Below are positions 1 through 8,165 of a stretch of 64,000 nt of DNA, in pieces. The notes beneath the pieces are model-generated. The model searched no databases. It saw only the letters and a list, made by a program, of their open reading frames with translations, and had not been told where the DNA came from. The position numbers and the translations under genes are program-made. The stretch spans positions 62,001 to 126,000 of the forward strand of contig JBBPIG010000010.1 of the NCBI GenBank assembly GCA_038040445.1, in the 5' to 3' direction. The stretch comes from Acidobacteriota bacterium (GTDB lineage Bacteria > Acidobacteriota > Blastocatellia > UBA7656). The first letter of the stretch is position 1; every line of letters begins with the position of its first letter.

Positions 1-909
1 CGGGACCCGCGCCGACGCGTTGACAACAACGAGTTGCTTTGGCGCCTCGCGTCCCTTTCCAAGCTCTGGCCAGAGCTTGAGGCGCGCGTTGAAGCCCCGC
101 GCCCACTCATCTCCCATGTTGTCGTACACACCCCCATCCATCAGCACCATCTCGCCGGGCGGTTCCGGAGGCCCACCGTCAGCCGGTGACGATGCGCCGG
201 TGAAGGAGTGTTGTTTGGTTGGGAGATTCGCTGGCGGGAAAGCGCCCGGCAAAGAAGCCGATGCCTGTACCGCACGCGCCAGCGCCAAATTGGCCGGTTC
301 CCCGTGGCCGAACATGAAGCTATAGACAAAGCCGCCGGCGAAGAACATCTGTTGGGCCGCGCGAAGATCTGTCGCGCAAATCACGTGGTCGAGGTTCTTC
401 TTTTTCAACTCGCTGAGCGGCGTTGCGCTTCCGGCAGGTGAAAACAGCGTTGTCCTGAACGCGCGAGCACACACGAAACCTCGCTTGCCGAACAGCCAAC
501 CCCAAACCGTCAGCCCGAGGACAAACGCGAGCAACCTCACGTACCAGGGGCCGGGCACGACTGCGAACGTCGCGAAAACGAGTACCGCGACAACGACGAG
601 AAGCGCCAGATAGAGTTTGGTGAGAAGGGGCGCGAACAGTGTTCCTGACTTCGCGATCTGCGTGGCGAGCGGGCTCGCCACACGCTGACGGAAAGTGAGG
701 CCGTCTGCGCTCGTGAAATCGAGCGCCTGGCCCACGAACCCGTTAGTCAGAGACCCTCCCGACACCGACGCGATGGAGGTCACGCGCGCGTTGGCTTGCG
801 CATCTACGAGATACATAAGCGCGCCAAGCGTGAAGATGGCAGCTCGGTGCCCCCCGCCTGACAGACTGACCGCCAGACTTGCGAGTTGTGAATTGTCTTG
901 AGCATTCAT
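1..909 (-). CDS. Patatin-like phospholipase, C-terminus cut by window edge
   Basis: The frame is open from the ATG at 909 to base 1, giving 303 residues. It reads as a patatin/cPLA2-type serine lipase: glycine-rich oxyanion loop LSGGGHR at residues 16-22, nucleophile elbow ASVSGGS with Ser50, and the catalytic aspartate in MDGGVYDN at Asp258. Two hydrophobic segments at about 98-118 and 123-141 lie between the Ser and Asp motifs, so it is probably membrane-associated. GAGGAG lies about 9 bases before the ATG, and the start overlaps (ATGA) the end of a small upstream ORF. Expected activity is acyl-ester hydrolysis of lipids; the substrate is unknown. The 3' end lies outside the window. Confidence 0.85.
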   Translation of the reverse strand, partial: MNAQDNSQLASLAVSLSGGGHRAAIFTLGALMYLVDAQANARVTSIASVSGGSLTNGFVGQALDFTSADGLTFRQRVASPLATQIAKSGTLFAPLLTKLYLALLVVVAVLVFATFAVVPGPWYVRLLAFVLGLTVWGWLFGKRGFVCARAFRTTLFSPAGSATPLSELKKKNLDHVICATDLRAAQQMFFAGGFVYSFMFGHGEPANLALARAVQASASLPGAFPPANLPTKQHSFTGASSPADGGPPEPPGEMVLMDGGVYDNMGDEWARGFNARLKLWPELGKGREAPKQLVVVNASARVP

Positions 910-1109
910 GCAGTGAACTCCTCGACGTGAAAGGAAGGCTCGGACTCGTTGAGAACCCCATCAATCTTCTTTCCATCCGTACGCACGACGTACAACTCAT
1001 CTCCCAAAGCAGCGCGACGCGGCTCTTCGTGTTCTCGAAGGTGTGCAGCTTTGAGGGGCTTCTAGATCCCAGTAGTCTTAACGTGATTAAGTGCCCTGAC
1101 CCGGACCAT
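906..1109 (-). pseudogene. Small ORF with in-frame amber codon, coupled to the patatin gene
   Basis: An ATG at 1109 has GGAGG 6-7 bases upstream and opens a frame that runs 67 codons to a TGA at 906-908, overlapping the patatin ATG as ATGA. The frame is interrupted once, by TAG at 1062-1064 (codon 16). The part after the TAG is protein-like (LGDELYVVRTDGKKIDG, then ESEPSFHVEEFTA). The good ribosome site and the perfect overlap with the next gene argue that this was, or is, a real small gene. The amber codon could be a true inactivating mutation, readthrough or a sequence error. I do not recognise the family. Confidence 0.45.
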
Positions 1110-1187
1110 CGCGATACCTCCAAGTGTTCGCGAACGGTTTTACACCTTACAGCCCCTTGGCAGCAAGGGCAGCAACCGGGGGCGGCG

Positions 1188-1244
1188 CCTATTTGGACTG
1201 CGCCACCCTATTTGGACTGCGCCACCCTATTTGGACTGCGCCGC
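1188..1244. repeat. Three tandem 19-bp repeats
   Basis: The unit CCTATTTGGACTGCGCCAC occurs three times head to tail at 1188, 1207 and 1226; the last copy has one change. The third and second units also form the outer part of the long inverted repeat that follows. Confidence 0.9.
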
Positions 1245-1449
1245 CCTATTCCTCATTGTGTGACCGTCGAATGCGTGGCGGCGCTTTCTTTGGCTTGAGT
1301 AGCGCACAATCAACCGAGCCCTGACCAAGCACCGACGCGTGTGGTCTTGGCTGGGCGGAACCATTCGGAGCCAAAAGCGCCGCCACGCATGCGACAGTCA
1401 CACAATGAGGAATAGGGCGGCGCACTCCAAATAGGCCACCGCAGTCCAA
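1212..1449. repeat. Long imperfect inverted repeat (about 80-bp arms)
   Basis: The left arm 1212-1294 and right arm 1370-1449 are near-perfect reverse complements, for example CTATTCCTCATTGTGTGAC against GTCACACAATGAGGAATAG. They surround a loop of about 75 bases. It lies between the divergent patatin cluster and the first permease gene. No transposase ORF is present, so it could be a MITE-like element or a strong foldback in RNA from either strand. Confidence 0.85.
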
Positions 1450-1532
1450 GCTGGTGGCATCTCAGGAGGTTCACACCGCGAAGCCTCATGCGCTAGTATT
1501 GCGATCACACACATTCCCGCTTGGGGCGTTTG

Positions 1533-3995
1533 ATGGAGAGCATCCTTCAAGACATTCGTTACAGCATTCGTTCGCTGATCAAGACTCCGGGCTTCACCGC
1601 GGTTGCTGTCATCGTGCTCGCGCTGGGCATCGGAGCCAACACCGCAATCTTCACAGTAGTCAACGCAGTTCTGCTTCGGCCGCTTCCCTACCCCGGCTCA
1701 GATCAGCTTGTGATGCTGTGGGAAACCAATCCTCGATTCCAGATCGGCGTCGATACGCTTCCCGTCACTCACGGCAACTTCATGGATTGGCGAGAGCAGA
1801 ACAGTGTCTTTGAATATGTCTCTGTGCTGGGCGTCGGGCGCTGGAATCTGACAGGCATGGGCGACCCGGAACGAGTCAGCGGCGCAAGCGTTTCTCCAAA
1901 CTTTTTCCGGCTGATGGGAACCGAACCAAAGCTCGGCCGCGCGTTTCGCGACGATGAAGAAAAGCCAGGCGCGGGCAAGGTCGTCGTAATAAGCCACGCG
2001 CTGTGGCAACGGCGATTCGCGGGCGAGCCCGATGTGATCGGAAAGGCGATGACTCTCGATGGCGAAAGCTACACCGTGATCGGCGTGGCGCCCGAGGGCT
2101 TTCAGTTTCCGCGAGCCAACGAGCTGCCGTTCTTCGTCGGAGTATCAACACAGACCGATCTGTGGCGGCCGATGACTCTCGGAGACGACTTCGTCAATAA
2201 GAAGCGCGCTAACCATCAACTCTGCGTGATGGCGAAACTTAGATCCGGCGTGACCCGCGAGCAAGCGCAGTCAGAGATGACTTCGATTGTCGAGCGACTC
2301 GAGCAAAGCTATCCCGACAGCAATCAGGGAATCGGCGTAAAAGTCGTGCCGCTCAACGAGCAAGTAGTCGGCAACGTGCGACCGGCGCTGTGGGTGCTGA
2401 TGGGGGCGGTTGCTCTAGTGTTATTGATCGCCTGTGCGAATGTCGCCAACCTCTTGCTTGCGCGGTCTTCGGGGCGGCAGAAGGAGATCGCCATTCGCAC
2501 CGCGCTCGGCGCGAGCCGCGGGCGCGTCGTGCGTCAACTGCTGACCGAAGCACTGCTGCTTTCGATGACCAGCGCAGTTGTCGGAACGCTGCTGAGTCTC
2601 TGGGGCATCAAGGCGATGTTGTCCCTGAGCCGAGAAACTCTGCCTCGCGTTTATGAAATCAGCGTTGACGCGAGAGTGCTTGGCTTCACTGTCGCGATTG
2701 CGGTGTTGACCAGCGTACTCTTCGGACTGACGCCCGCGTTGCAAGCCTCGAAGATCAACCTCAGCGAATCGCTCAAGGAAGGATCTCGCGGGTTGGCGGG
2801 CGGTCAGCGCTCGAACTACGTTCGCAGCGTGCTGGTGATTTCAGAAGTCGCGCTGTCGCTGGTGCTGTTGATCGGCGCGGGGTTGATGATCAAGAGCCTC
2901 GCGAGTCTGCTCAAGGTCGATCCGGGCTTCAAGCCGGATAGCACGCTGACCATGCAGATCTCGCTGCTCGGCTCGAGGTACCCGAGCGCGAAGCAGCAGA
3001 TCGCTTTCTTTCAAGATGTGACGCACCGGGTCGAGACTCTTCCCGGAATACAGTCAGTTGGGTTGATCTCATCGGCGCCGTTGAGCGGTGGCGTGTACGC
3101 GGGCGGCTTCTCGATCGAAGGCCGGGTGGCGACATCGGAAAGTGACGATCTTGTAGCTGACAGGCGAATGATCAGTCCGGAGTATTTCAACGCGTTGGGC
3201 ATCCCGCTTCTGGAAGGCCGAGGCTTCTCAGATCGAGACGATCAACCTTCACCGGGAGTCGTAGTCATCAGCGAGAGTTGGGCGCGCCGATTCCTTCCGA
3301 ATGAAACCCCACTCGACAAGCGCATCAAGCTCGGCGGGCGAGACTCGACGCGGCCGTGGTTGTCGATTGTAGGAATCGCAGCAGACGTCCGCGACACTGC
3401 GCTCGAATCAGACGCGAGACCTTGCGTGTACCTGCCTTATCCGCAGTTCCCTTCGTCGAGCATGACTCTCGTTGTGCGGGCGGCGTTCGATCCGAAGCTG
3501 CTCATCTCCGGCATCCGCGACGAGGTGTGGGCGGTCGATAAAGACCAGCCGGTGACTGACGTAAAGACGATGGATCAACACGTCGCCGATTCAGTTTCGC
3601 CGCGTCGATTCAATGCGATGCTATTAGGGATCTTCGCGAGCCTCGCTCTCGTTCTTGCATCGGTCGGTATCTACGGTGTGATGGCCTACTCGGTCACTCA
3701 GCGAACGCACGAGATCGGGATTCGCGTGGCGCTGGGCGCTCAATCGTCGCACGTGATCAAGCTGGTAGTCGGACGCGGTATGGCGCTCGTGCTTACGGGC
3801 GTCGCAATCGGACTCGCTGGAGCGCTGGCGTTGACTCGAGTGATGACGAGCTTGCTCTATGGAGTGAGCGCGACCGATCCGATGACGTTCGCCGTTGTGT
3901 CAGTGTTGCTGGTAGCGGTCGCGTTGTTGGCGAGCTACATCCCTGCGCGTCGAGCAATGAAGGTCGATCCGACGGTCGCGTTGCGATGCGAGTAA
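1533..3995 (+). CDS. ADOP-family ABC transporter permease (MacB/FtsX type) 1
   Basis: An 820-residue protein starting at ATG 1533; four further in-frame codons back to a TTG look untranslated. It has the double MacB_PCD-FtsX layout typical of ADOP permeases: N-terminal TM with [20 protein letters not shown], a periplasmic domain, a first FtsX block with [15 protein letters not shown] and KEIAIRTALGASRGR at about residues 285-330, a second periplasmic domain, and a final FtsX block with THEIGIRVALGAQ near the C-terminus. It ends ALRCE where the family usually has ALRYE. No ATP-binding subunit is nearby, as is normal for these orphan permeases. Substrate unknown; macrolide, lipid or peptide export has been proposed for related MacB proteins. 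Confidence 0.9.
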   Translation: MESILQDIRYSIRSLIKTPGFTAVAVIVLALGIGANTAIFTVVNAVLLRPLPYPGSDQLVMLWETNPRFQIGVDTLPVTHGNFMDWREQNSVFEYVSVLGVGRWNLTGMGDPERVSGASVSPNFFRLMGTEPKLGRAFRDDEEKPGAGKVVVISHALWQRRFAGEPDVIGKAMTLDGESYTVIGVAPEGFQFPRANELPFFVGVSTQTDLWRPMTLGDDFVNKKRANHQLCVMAKLRSGVTREQAQSEMTSIVERLEQSYPDSNQGIGVKVVPLNEQVVGNVRPALWVLMGAVALVLLIACANVANLLLARSSGRQKEIAIRTALGASRGRVVRQLLTEALLLSMTSAVVGTLLSLWGIKAMLSLSRETLPRVYEISVDARVLGFTVAIAVLTSVLFGLTPALQASKINLSESLKEGSRGLAGGQRSNYVRSVLVISEVALSLVLLIGAGLMIKSLASLLKVDPGFKPDSTLTMQISLLGSRYPSAKQQIAFFQDVTHRVETLPGIQSVGLISSAPLSGGVYAGGFSIEGRVATSESDDLVADRRMISPEYFNALGIPLLEGRGFSDRDDQPSPGVVVISESWARRFLPNETPLDKRIKLGGRDSTRPWLSIVGIAADVRDTALESDARPCVYLPYPQFPSSSMTLVVRAAFDPKLLISGIRDEVWAVDKDQPVTDVKTMDQHVADSVSPRRFNAMLLGIFASLALVLASVGIYGVMAYSVTQRTHEIGIRVALGAQSSHVIKLVVGRGMALVLTGVAIGLAGALALTRVMTSLLYGVSATDPMTFAVVSVLLVAVALLASYIPARRAMKVDPTVALRCE

Positions 3996-4161
3996 CCCTC
4001 TGCGCCCTCGGCGCACACCGCGTCATACTTCTGGGAAATCGCTTTCCCGCATGTGAACACAATCGCCCATCAGCCTCCCGGTTAACCTGAATCATTTAAG
4101 CATTTATACGGCACCGCAATGTGGCACGCGGCTTGGCTAGTAAGCACCGAGGTTATTAGTT

Positions 4162-5310
4162 ATGTCAGCTCTAAATCCTACCGCTCCACGAACTCTGATC
4201 GCCGACGATCAGCCCGATGTTTTAGAAGCCTTGCGACTGCTGCTCAAAGGCGAAGGCTATCAGACCGAAGGGGTGTCCACCCCGAACGATGTCATCGAAG
4301 CGTTGAAGTCTCACGATTTCGATCTGCTGTTGATGGACCTCAACTATGCGCGCGACACGACCTCCGGTCAGGAAGGTCTCGATCTGTTGTCGCGAGTTCA
4401 AGCCGTGGACAGCACGCTGCCGATCGTCGTAATGACCGCCTGGGGAAGCGTCGAGCTCGCGGTCGAAGCGATGCGCCGCGGCGTGCGCGACTTCGTGCTT
4501 AAGCCGTGGGAGAACAACCGGCTTCTTTCGATCCTCCGTACCCAGATCGAGATGGGTCACGTGCTGCGCCAGACGCAGCGGCTCAAAAAAGAACAGGAGC
4601 GCGAGCTTGTCGAAGCGCGAAGCATTCAACGGCGACTGCTGCCCGATGAGATTCAGCAGATCGAGGGGTGCAGCATCTCCGCCGCGTGGCGGCCGGCTCG
4701 ATCGGTAAGCGGCGATTACTACGACGTGTTGAAGTTCGGCGATAGCAAAGCGGCGCTGTGTATCGCGGACGTTTCAGGAAAGGGGATGCCCGCAGCGTTG
4801 CTGATGTCCAACGTGCAAGCCGCCGTTCATGCTTTCGCGTCGGAAACAGTTTCGCCCTCCGAGTTATGCGCAAGAGTGAATCGCATCGTTTCCACCAGCA
4901 TTGGCGAAGACAAATTCATCACATTCTTCTACTGCATGGTTGATGCAGAACAGAAGAAGCTCGTGTACACGAATGCCGGTCACAACCCGGCTTTGCTCGT
5001 GCGGCAGGACGGCTCTCTGCTTCGGCTCGAGGGCGGAGGCGCGGTGCTGGGTCCGTTTCCGAATTGGAGCTATAAACACGACGAGATCGAGCTAAAAGCG
5101 GGTGACCGGTTATTGCTGTTCACCGATGGCGTCACCGAACTCAGAAGCCCCTCGGCGCAGGAGTTCGGTGAGGAGCGGCTGATCGAACTGCTTACTCAAG
5201 GTAGAAAGCTTGACGCCAAGACGTTGCGAGATCGAATTGTGCAAGCCTTGGTCAGCTTCAGTGGCGGAGACTTTCAGGACGACGCAACGCTGCTGGTATT
5301 GTGCGCATGA
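4162..5310 (+). CDS. Response regulator with PP2C/SpoIIE phosphatase output
   Basis: 382 residues. A receiver domain (about 10-130) has the acidic pocket Asp15-Asp16, phospho-acceptor Asp59 in LLLMDLNYA, Thr92 and Lys114 of VLKPWE. A short coiled linker (about 130-155) leads to a SpoIIE-like PP2C domain beginning near SIQRRLLPDEI, with metal-binding motifs SGDYYDV, ADVSGKGMPAAL and LLLFTDGVTE, and a final DDATLLVL. It should dephosphorylate a Ser/Thr phosphoprotein such as an anti-sigma antagonist when the receiver is phosphorylated. No cognate histidine kinase, anti-sigma or antagonist gene is adjacent. GAGG lies 9 bases before the ATG. Confidence 0.9.
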   Translation: MSALNPTAPRTLIADDQPDVLEALRLLLKGEGYQTEGVSTPNDVIEALKSHDFDLLLMDLNYARDTTSGQEGLDLLSRVQAVDSTLPIVVMTAWGSVELAVEAMRRGVRDFVLKPWENNRLLSILRTQIEMGHVLRQTQRLKKEQERELVEARSIQRRLLPDEIQQIEGCSISAAWRPARSVSGDYYDVLKFGDSKAALCIADVSGKGMPAALLMSNVQAAVHAFASETVSPSELCARVNRIVSTSIGEDKFITFFYCMVDAEQKKLVYTNAGHNPALLVRQDGSLLRLEGGGAVLGPFPNWSYKHDEIELKAGDRLLLFTDGVTELRSPSAQEFGEERLIELLTQGRKLDAKTLRDRIVQALVSFSGGDFQDDATLLVLCA

Positions 5311-5323
5311 AAGAGGTTTCTAG

Positions 5324-5438
5324 CTTCGCGGTTCAGGGTTCAGGGTTCGTGGTTCGGCGTTAGGAATCAATTGGCTCGGCGGCAATATCAGTCGCACGAA
5401 CTCTGAACCCTGAACCACGAACCCGGAACCCGGAACTG
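5324..5438. repeat. Foldback of heptamer units (GGTTCAG type)
   Basis: Starts 13 bases after the stop of the SpoIIE regulator. The left side is a run of 7-base units GGTTCAG/GGTTCGT. The right side carries the complement (CTGAACCCTGAACCACGAAC), separated by a unique centre. It ends just before the ribosome site of the next permease, so it could act as a terminator-like RNA hairpin. Confidence 0.8.
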
Positions 5439-5454
5439 TCAATCTGGAGGAACG

Positions 5455-7899
5455 ATGCACACTCTATTTCAAGACCTGCGCTTCGGCGCGCGAATGTTGG
5501 CGAAGAAACCGGGCTTCACGTTGATTGCCGTACTCACGCTGGCACTGGGCATTGGCGCGAATACGGCGATCTTCAGCGTCGTCAATGCTGTGTTGTTGAA
5601 GCCGTTGCCGGTGACCAAGCCTGAAGAACTCGTCACGCTTTATACCAGCGATTTCAGCGGCCCGTTGTATGGTGGATCTTCTTACCCCGATTACCTGGAT
5701 TTTCGTGAGCGAGCCGAAGTAATGGAAGGGCTGATTGCTTATTGGGGCCAGTCCGTGATTCTAGGTACTGCTGGCCAGTCCGAAGAACCTCTCAAGGCAG
5801 AGATCGTCACCGGGAATTACTTTACGGTATTGGGCGTAAAACCAGTAAGCGGGCGGGCGTTCCTGCCCGAAGAAGACCGCACGCCGGGTTCGCATCCGGT
5901 TGTACTGTTGAGTCATGGTTGTTGGCAGCGCCGCTTCGGCTGCGATCCCAACCTGATAGGAAAGCCAATCCTGCTCAACAACCTGAGTTATACGGTGATC
6001 GGCATTGCGCCGCCCGTCTTCACCGGTGTCACGCGCGGTGTCCCAACGGATATCTGGTTGCCGATGGCGATGACTCCACGCATTCTCCCCGGTGACGATA
6101 TGCTCGACAACCGAGGTTCGCGCTCAATGTGGTTGATTGGGCGCCTCAAATCCGGCGTCAGTCTCGCCCAGGCCCGGGCGCATTTTTCCACCCTCGTGCA
6201 ACAGCAACGCGCGGAATATCCTCAAGACTGGACAAACCTGCAAGGCGAAGCCCGCGTCATTACACTATTACCTGAAAGTCAATCACGTATTCCTCCCCTT
6301 GCGCGCGCTGCCGCGCTGGGCGTCACTGGACTGGTGCTGGCGGTGGTTGGGCTGGTGCTGGCGGTCGCTTGTGCCAATCTCGCAAGTATGTTGCTGGCGC
6401 GCGCGACGACACGCCGCAAAGAGATTGCCGTACGGCTGGCGTTAGGCGCGACGCGGCGGCAACTGATCCAGCAACTAATGATCGAAAGTTTGTTATTAGC
6501 AGGATTAGGCGGCGCGCTCGGCTTGCTCATCGCTTGGTGGTCGACGGATTTCATCAGCAGTTTTTTGCCTCCGTTGGGCTTGAATCTCAGTCCCGACGCC
6601 GCAGTGCTGCTTTTCACGCTCGTTGTTTCCCTCAGCACGGGCTTGGCTTTCGGTCTAGCTCCGGCGCTGCAAGCCACCAAACTTGATCTCGTGAGCGCGC
6701 TCAAGGACGAGGGCAACACAATCAGGTATCGCCGCTCGCGTTTGCGTAGCGGACTGGTGGTTACACAGGTAGCCATTTCGGTGTTACTGCTGATTGGAGC
6801 CGGTTTGTTTCTACGCAGTCTGATGAATGCTGACGCCACTGACCCGGGGTTCAATCCGAAAAACCTGCTGCTCTTGACGGTGGAGGTCAGGGATACCCAG
6901 AAGGCCAATGGCATCGAACTGTACCGGCAGATGATCGAGCGCTTGCGAGCGCTGCCCAGCGTGCGCGCCGTCAGTCTGGTGGATCAACCGGGGCTAGATT
7001 TTGACGGGTATCGGCGCAGTGTGACTTTTGAAGGGTACCAACGCCATCCTGGTGAGGATATGGAGATCTTTTCCAACGTGGCCGGCCCGCGCTATTTTCA
7101 AATGATGGAAACACCTTTGCTGCGCGGGCGTGATTTTAGTGAACAGGATGGGGCAGGTGCGCCGGGTGTCGTTATCGTAAATGAATCGCTGGTGCGCCGT
7201 TACTTCCCCGGCCAGGAAGCACTGGGCAAAAGGCTTAGTCTCGCCGGCGCGGAAGGACCGTTTCTGGAAATCATCGGCATTGCGCGCGACGGCAAATACA
7301 TTTCGCTTTTTGAAGAACCTCGCCCCTTTTTCTCGCTGCCCTTCCTGCAACATTACCAGGAATCAAGCACGCTGTTGGTACGCACTGAGAATGACCCGCG
7401 ACCCTTGCTTGAAACCGCGCGTCGGGAACTGCTTGCGCTTGATCGCAACCTGCGGATCGTCAATACAAACACTATGACAGAACATCTCGGCTTTGCGCTG
7501 ATGCCACTGCGCATTGCCAGCATTGCGGCGGCTATTCTCGGAATACTGGCCATGCTGCTCGCCAGCCTCGGCGTCTATGGCGTAGTCGCTTATTTCGTCG
7601 GATTGCAAACCCGCGAAATCGGCGTCCGTCTGGCGCTGGGCGCACGCCGCGGCGACATTCTGAAGTTTGTATTCCGCCAAGGATTGAGTATTACGTTGAC
7701 CGGCATTGCGCTGGGTCTGCTGGCAAGTTTGGCGCTTACCCGTTTGCTATCAAGCTTCCTGTATGGCGTAAGCGCGATGGATCTCTTGACCTTCGTTGGG
7801 GTAGCAACGTTGCTGGCAATCGTGTCGCTCCTAGCTTGTTACGTACCGGCACGACGGGCATCGAAGATGGATCCGATGATTGCGCTGCGATTTGAATGA
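5455..7899 (+). CDS. ADOP-family ABC transporter permease 2
   Basis: 814 residues, start supported by CTGGAGGAACG directly before the ATG. Same duplicated MacB_PCD-FtsX plan: [20 protein letters not shown] at the N-terminus, first FtsX block with [18 protein letters not shown] and [16 protein letters not shown] near residue 310, second block with [16 protein letters not shown] near residue 720, and C-terminus MIALRFE. The extracellular domains differ strongly from the other copies here, so this is an old paralogue or separate acquisition rather than a recent tandem duplicate. Orphan permease without an ATPase gene. Confidence 0.9.
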   Translation: MHTLFQDLRFGARMLAKKPGFTLIAVLTLALGIGANTAIFSVVNAVLLKPLPVTKPEELVTLYTSDFSGPLYGGSSYPDYLDFRERAEVMEGLIAYWGQSVILGTAGQSEEPLKAEIVTGNYFTVLGVKPVSGRAFLPEEDRTPGSHPVVLLSHGCWQRRFGCDPNLIGKPILLNNLSYTVIGIAPPVFTGVTRGVPTDIWLPMAMTPRILPGDDMLDNRGSRSMWLIGRLKSGVSLAQARAHFSTLVQQQRAEYPQDWTNLQGEARVITLLPESQSRIPPLARAAALGVTGLVLAVVGLVLAVACANLASMLLARATTRRKEIAVRLALGATRRQLIQQLMIESLLLAGLGGALGLLIAWWSTDFISSFLPPLGLNLSPDAAVLLFTLVVSLSTGLAFGLAPALQATKLDLVSALKDEGNTIRYRRSRLRSGLVVTQVAISVLLLIGAGLFLRSLMNADATDPGFNPKNLLLLTVEVRDTQKANGIELYRQMIERLRALPSVRAVSLVDQPGLDFDGYRRSVTFEGYQRHPGEDMEIFSNVAGPRYFQMMETPLLRGRDFSEQDGAGAPGVVIVNESLVRRYFPGQEALGKRLSLAGAEGPFLEIIGIARDGKYISLFEEPRPFFSLPFLQHYQESSTLLVRTENDPRPLLETARRELLALDRNLRIVNTNTMTEHLGFALMPLRIASIAAAILGILAMLLASLGVYGVVAYFVGLQTREIGVRLALGARRGDILKFVFRQGLSITLTGIALGLLASLALTRLLSSFLYGVSAMDLLTFVGVATLLAIVSLLACYVPARRASKMDPMIALRFE

Positions 7900-7921
7900 A
7901 ACCTGAAAGGAAGGAAATGCG

Positions 7922-8059
7922 ATGAACAATTTACTTCAAGACCTGCGATACGGCGCGCGAATGCTGGTCAAGAAGCCCGGCTTCACGCTCGTGGCCATCA
8001 TCACACTTGCTTTGGGCATCGGCGCGAATACTGCAATCTTCAGCGTCGTCAATGAATAG
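7922..8059 (+). pseudogene. ADOP permease relic: N-terminus fused to the last codon
   Basis: A 45-codon ORF with a canonical ADOP N-terminus ([20 protein letters not shown], then [16 protein letters not shown]) that goes straight to GAA-TAG. Full-length ADOP genes continue VVNAVLL here and end RYE-stop, coded ATATGAATAG. The junction GTCAATGAATAG is therefore explained by one internal deletion of about 2.3 kb between two ATG trinucleotides, joining VVN to the terminal Glu codon. The foldback that usually follows an ADOP stop is still present right after it. One TM segment could be made, but transporter function is lost. Confidence 0.85.
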
Positions 8060-8150
8060 GTTTCTGGTTTCTAGTTTCTAGTTTGTTGTTGCAGTGGACG
8101 GAGCCGCGTCACGAAACCAGAAACTACAAACCAGAAACCAGAAACCAAAC
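8059..8150. repeat. Foldback of heptamer units (GGTTTCT type)
   Basis: Begins at the last base of the relic stop codon. Left units GGTTTCT GGTTTCT AGTTTCT AGTTTGT; right units AGAAACT ACAAACC AGAAACC AGAAACC. The unit differs in sequence from the other foldbacks but has the same seven-base period and inverted layout. Confidence 0.8.
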
Positions 8151-8165
8151 TTGAGGTGATCTGAA

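Noticed and set aside
1212-1449. Insertion sequence
   Set aside because: Long inverted repeats but no transposase frame between or beside them and no target duplication recognised.
6279-6914. Minus-strand 211-residue ORF
   Set aside because: Antisense shadow of permease 2.
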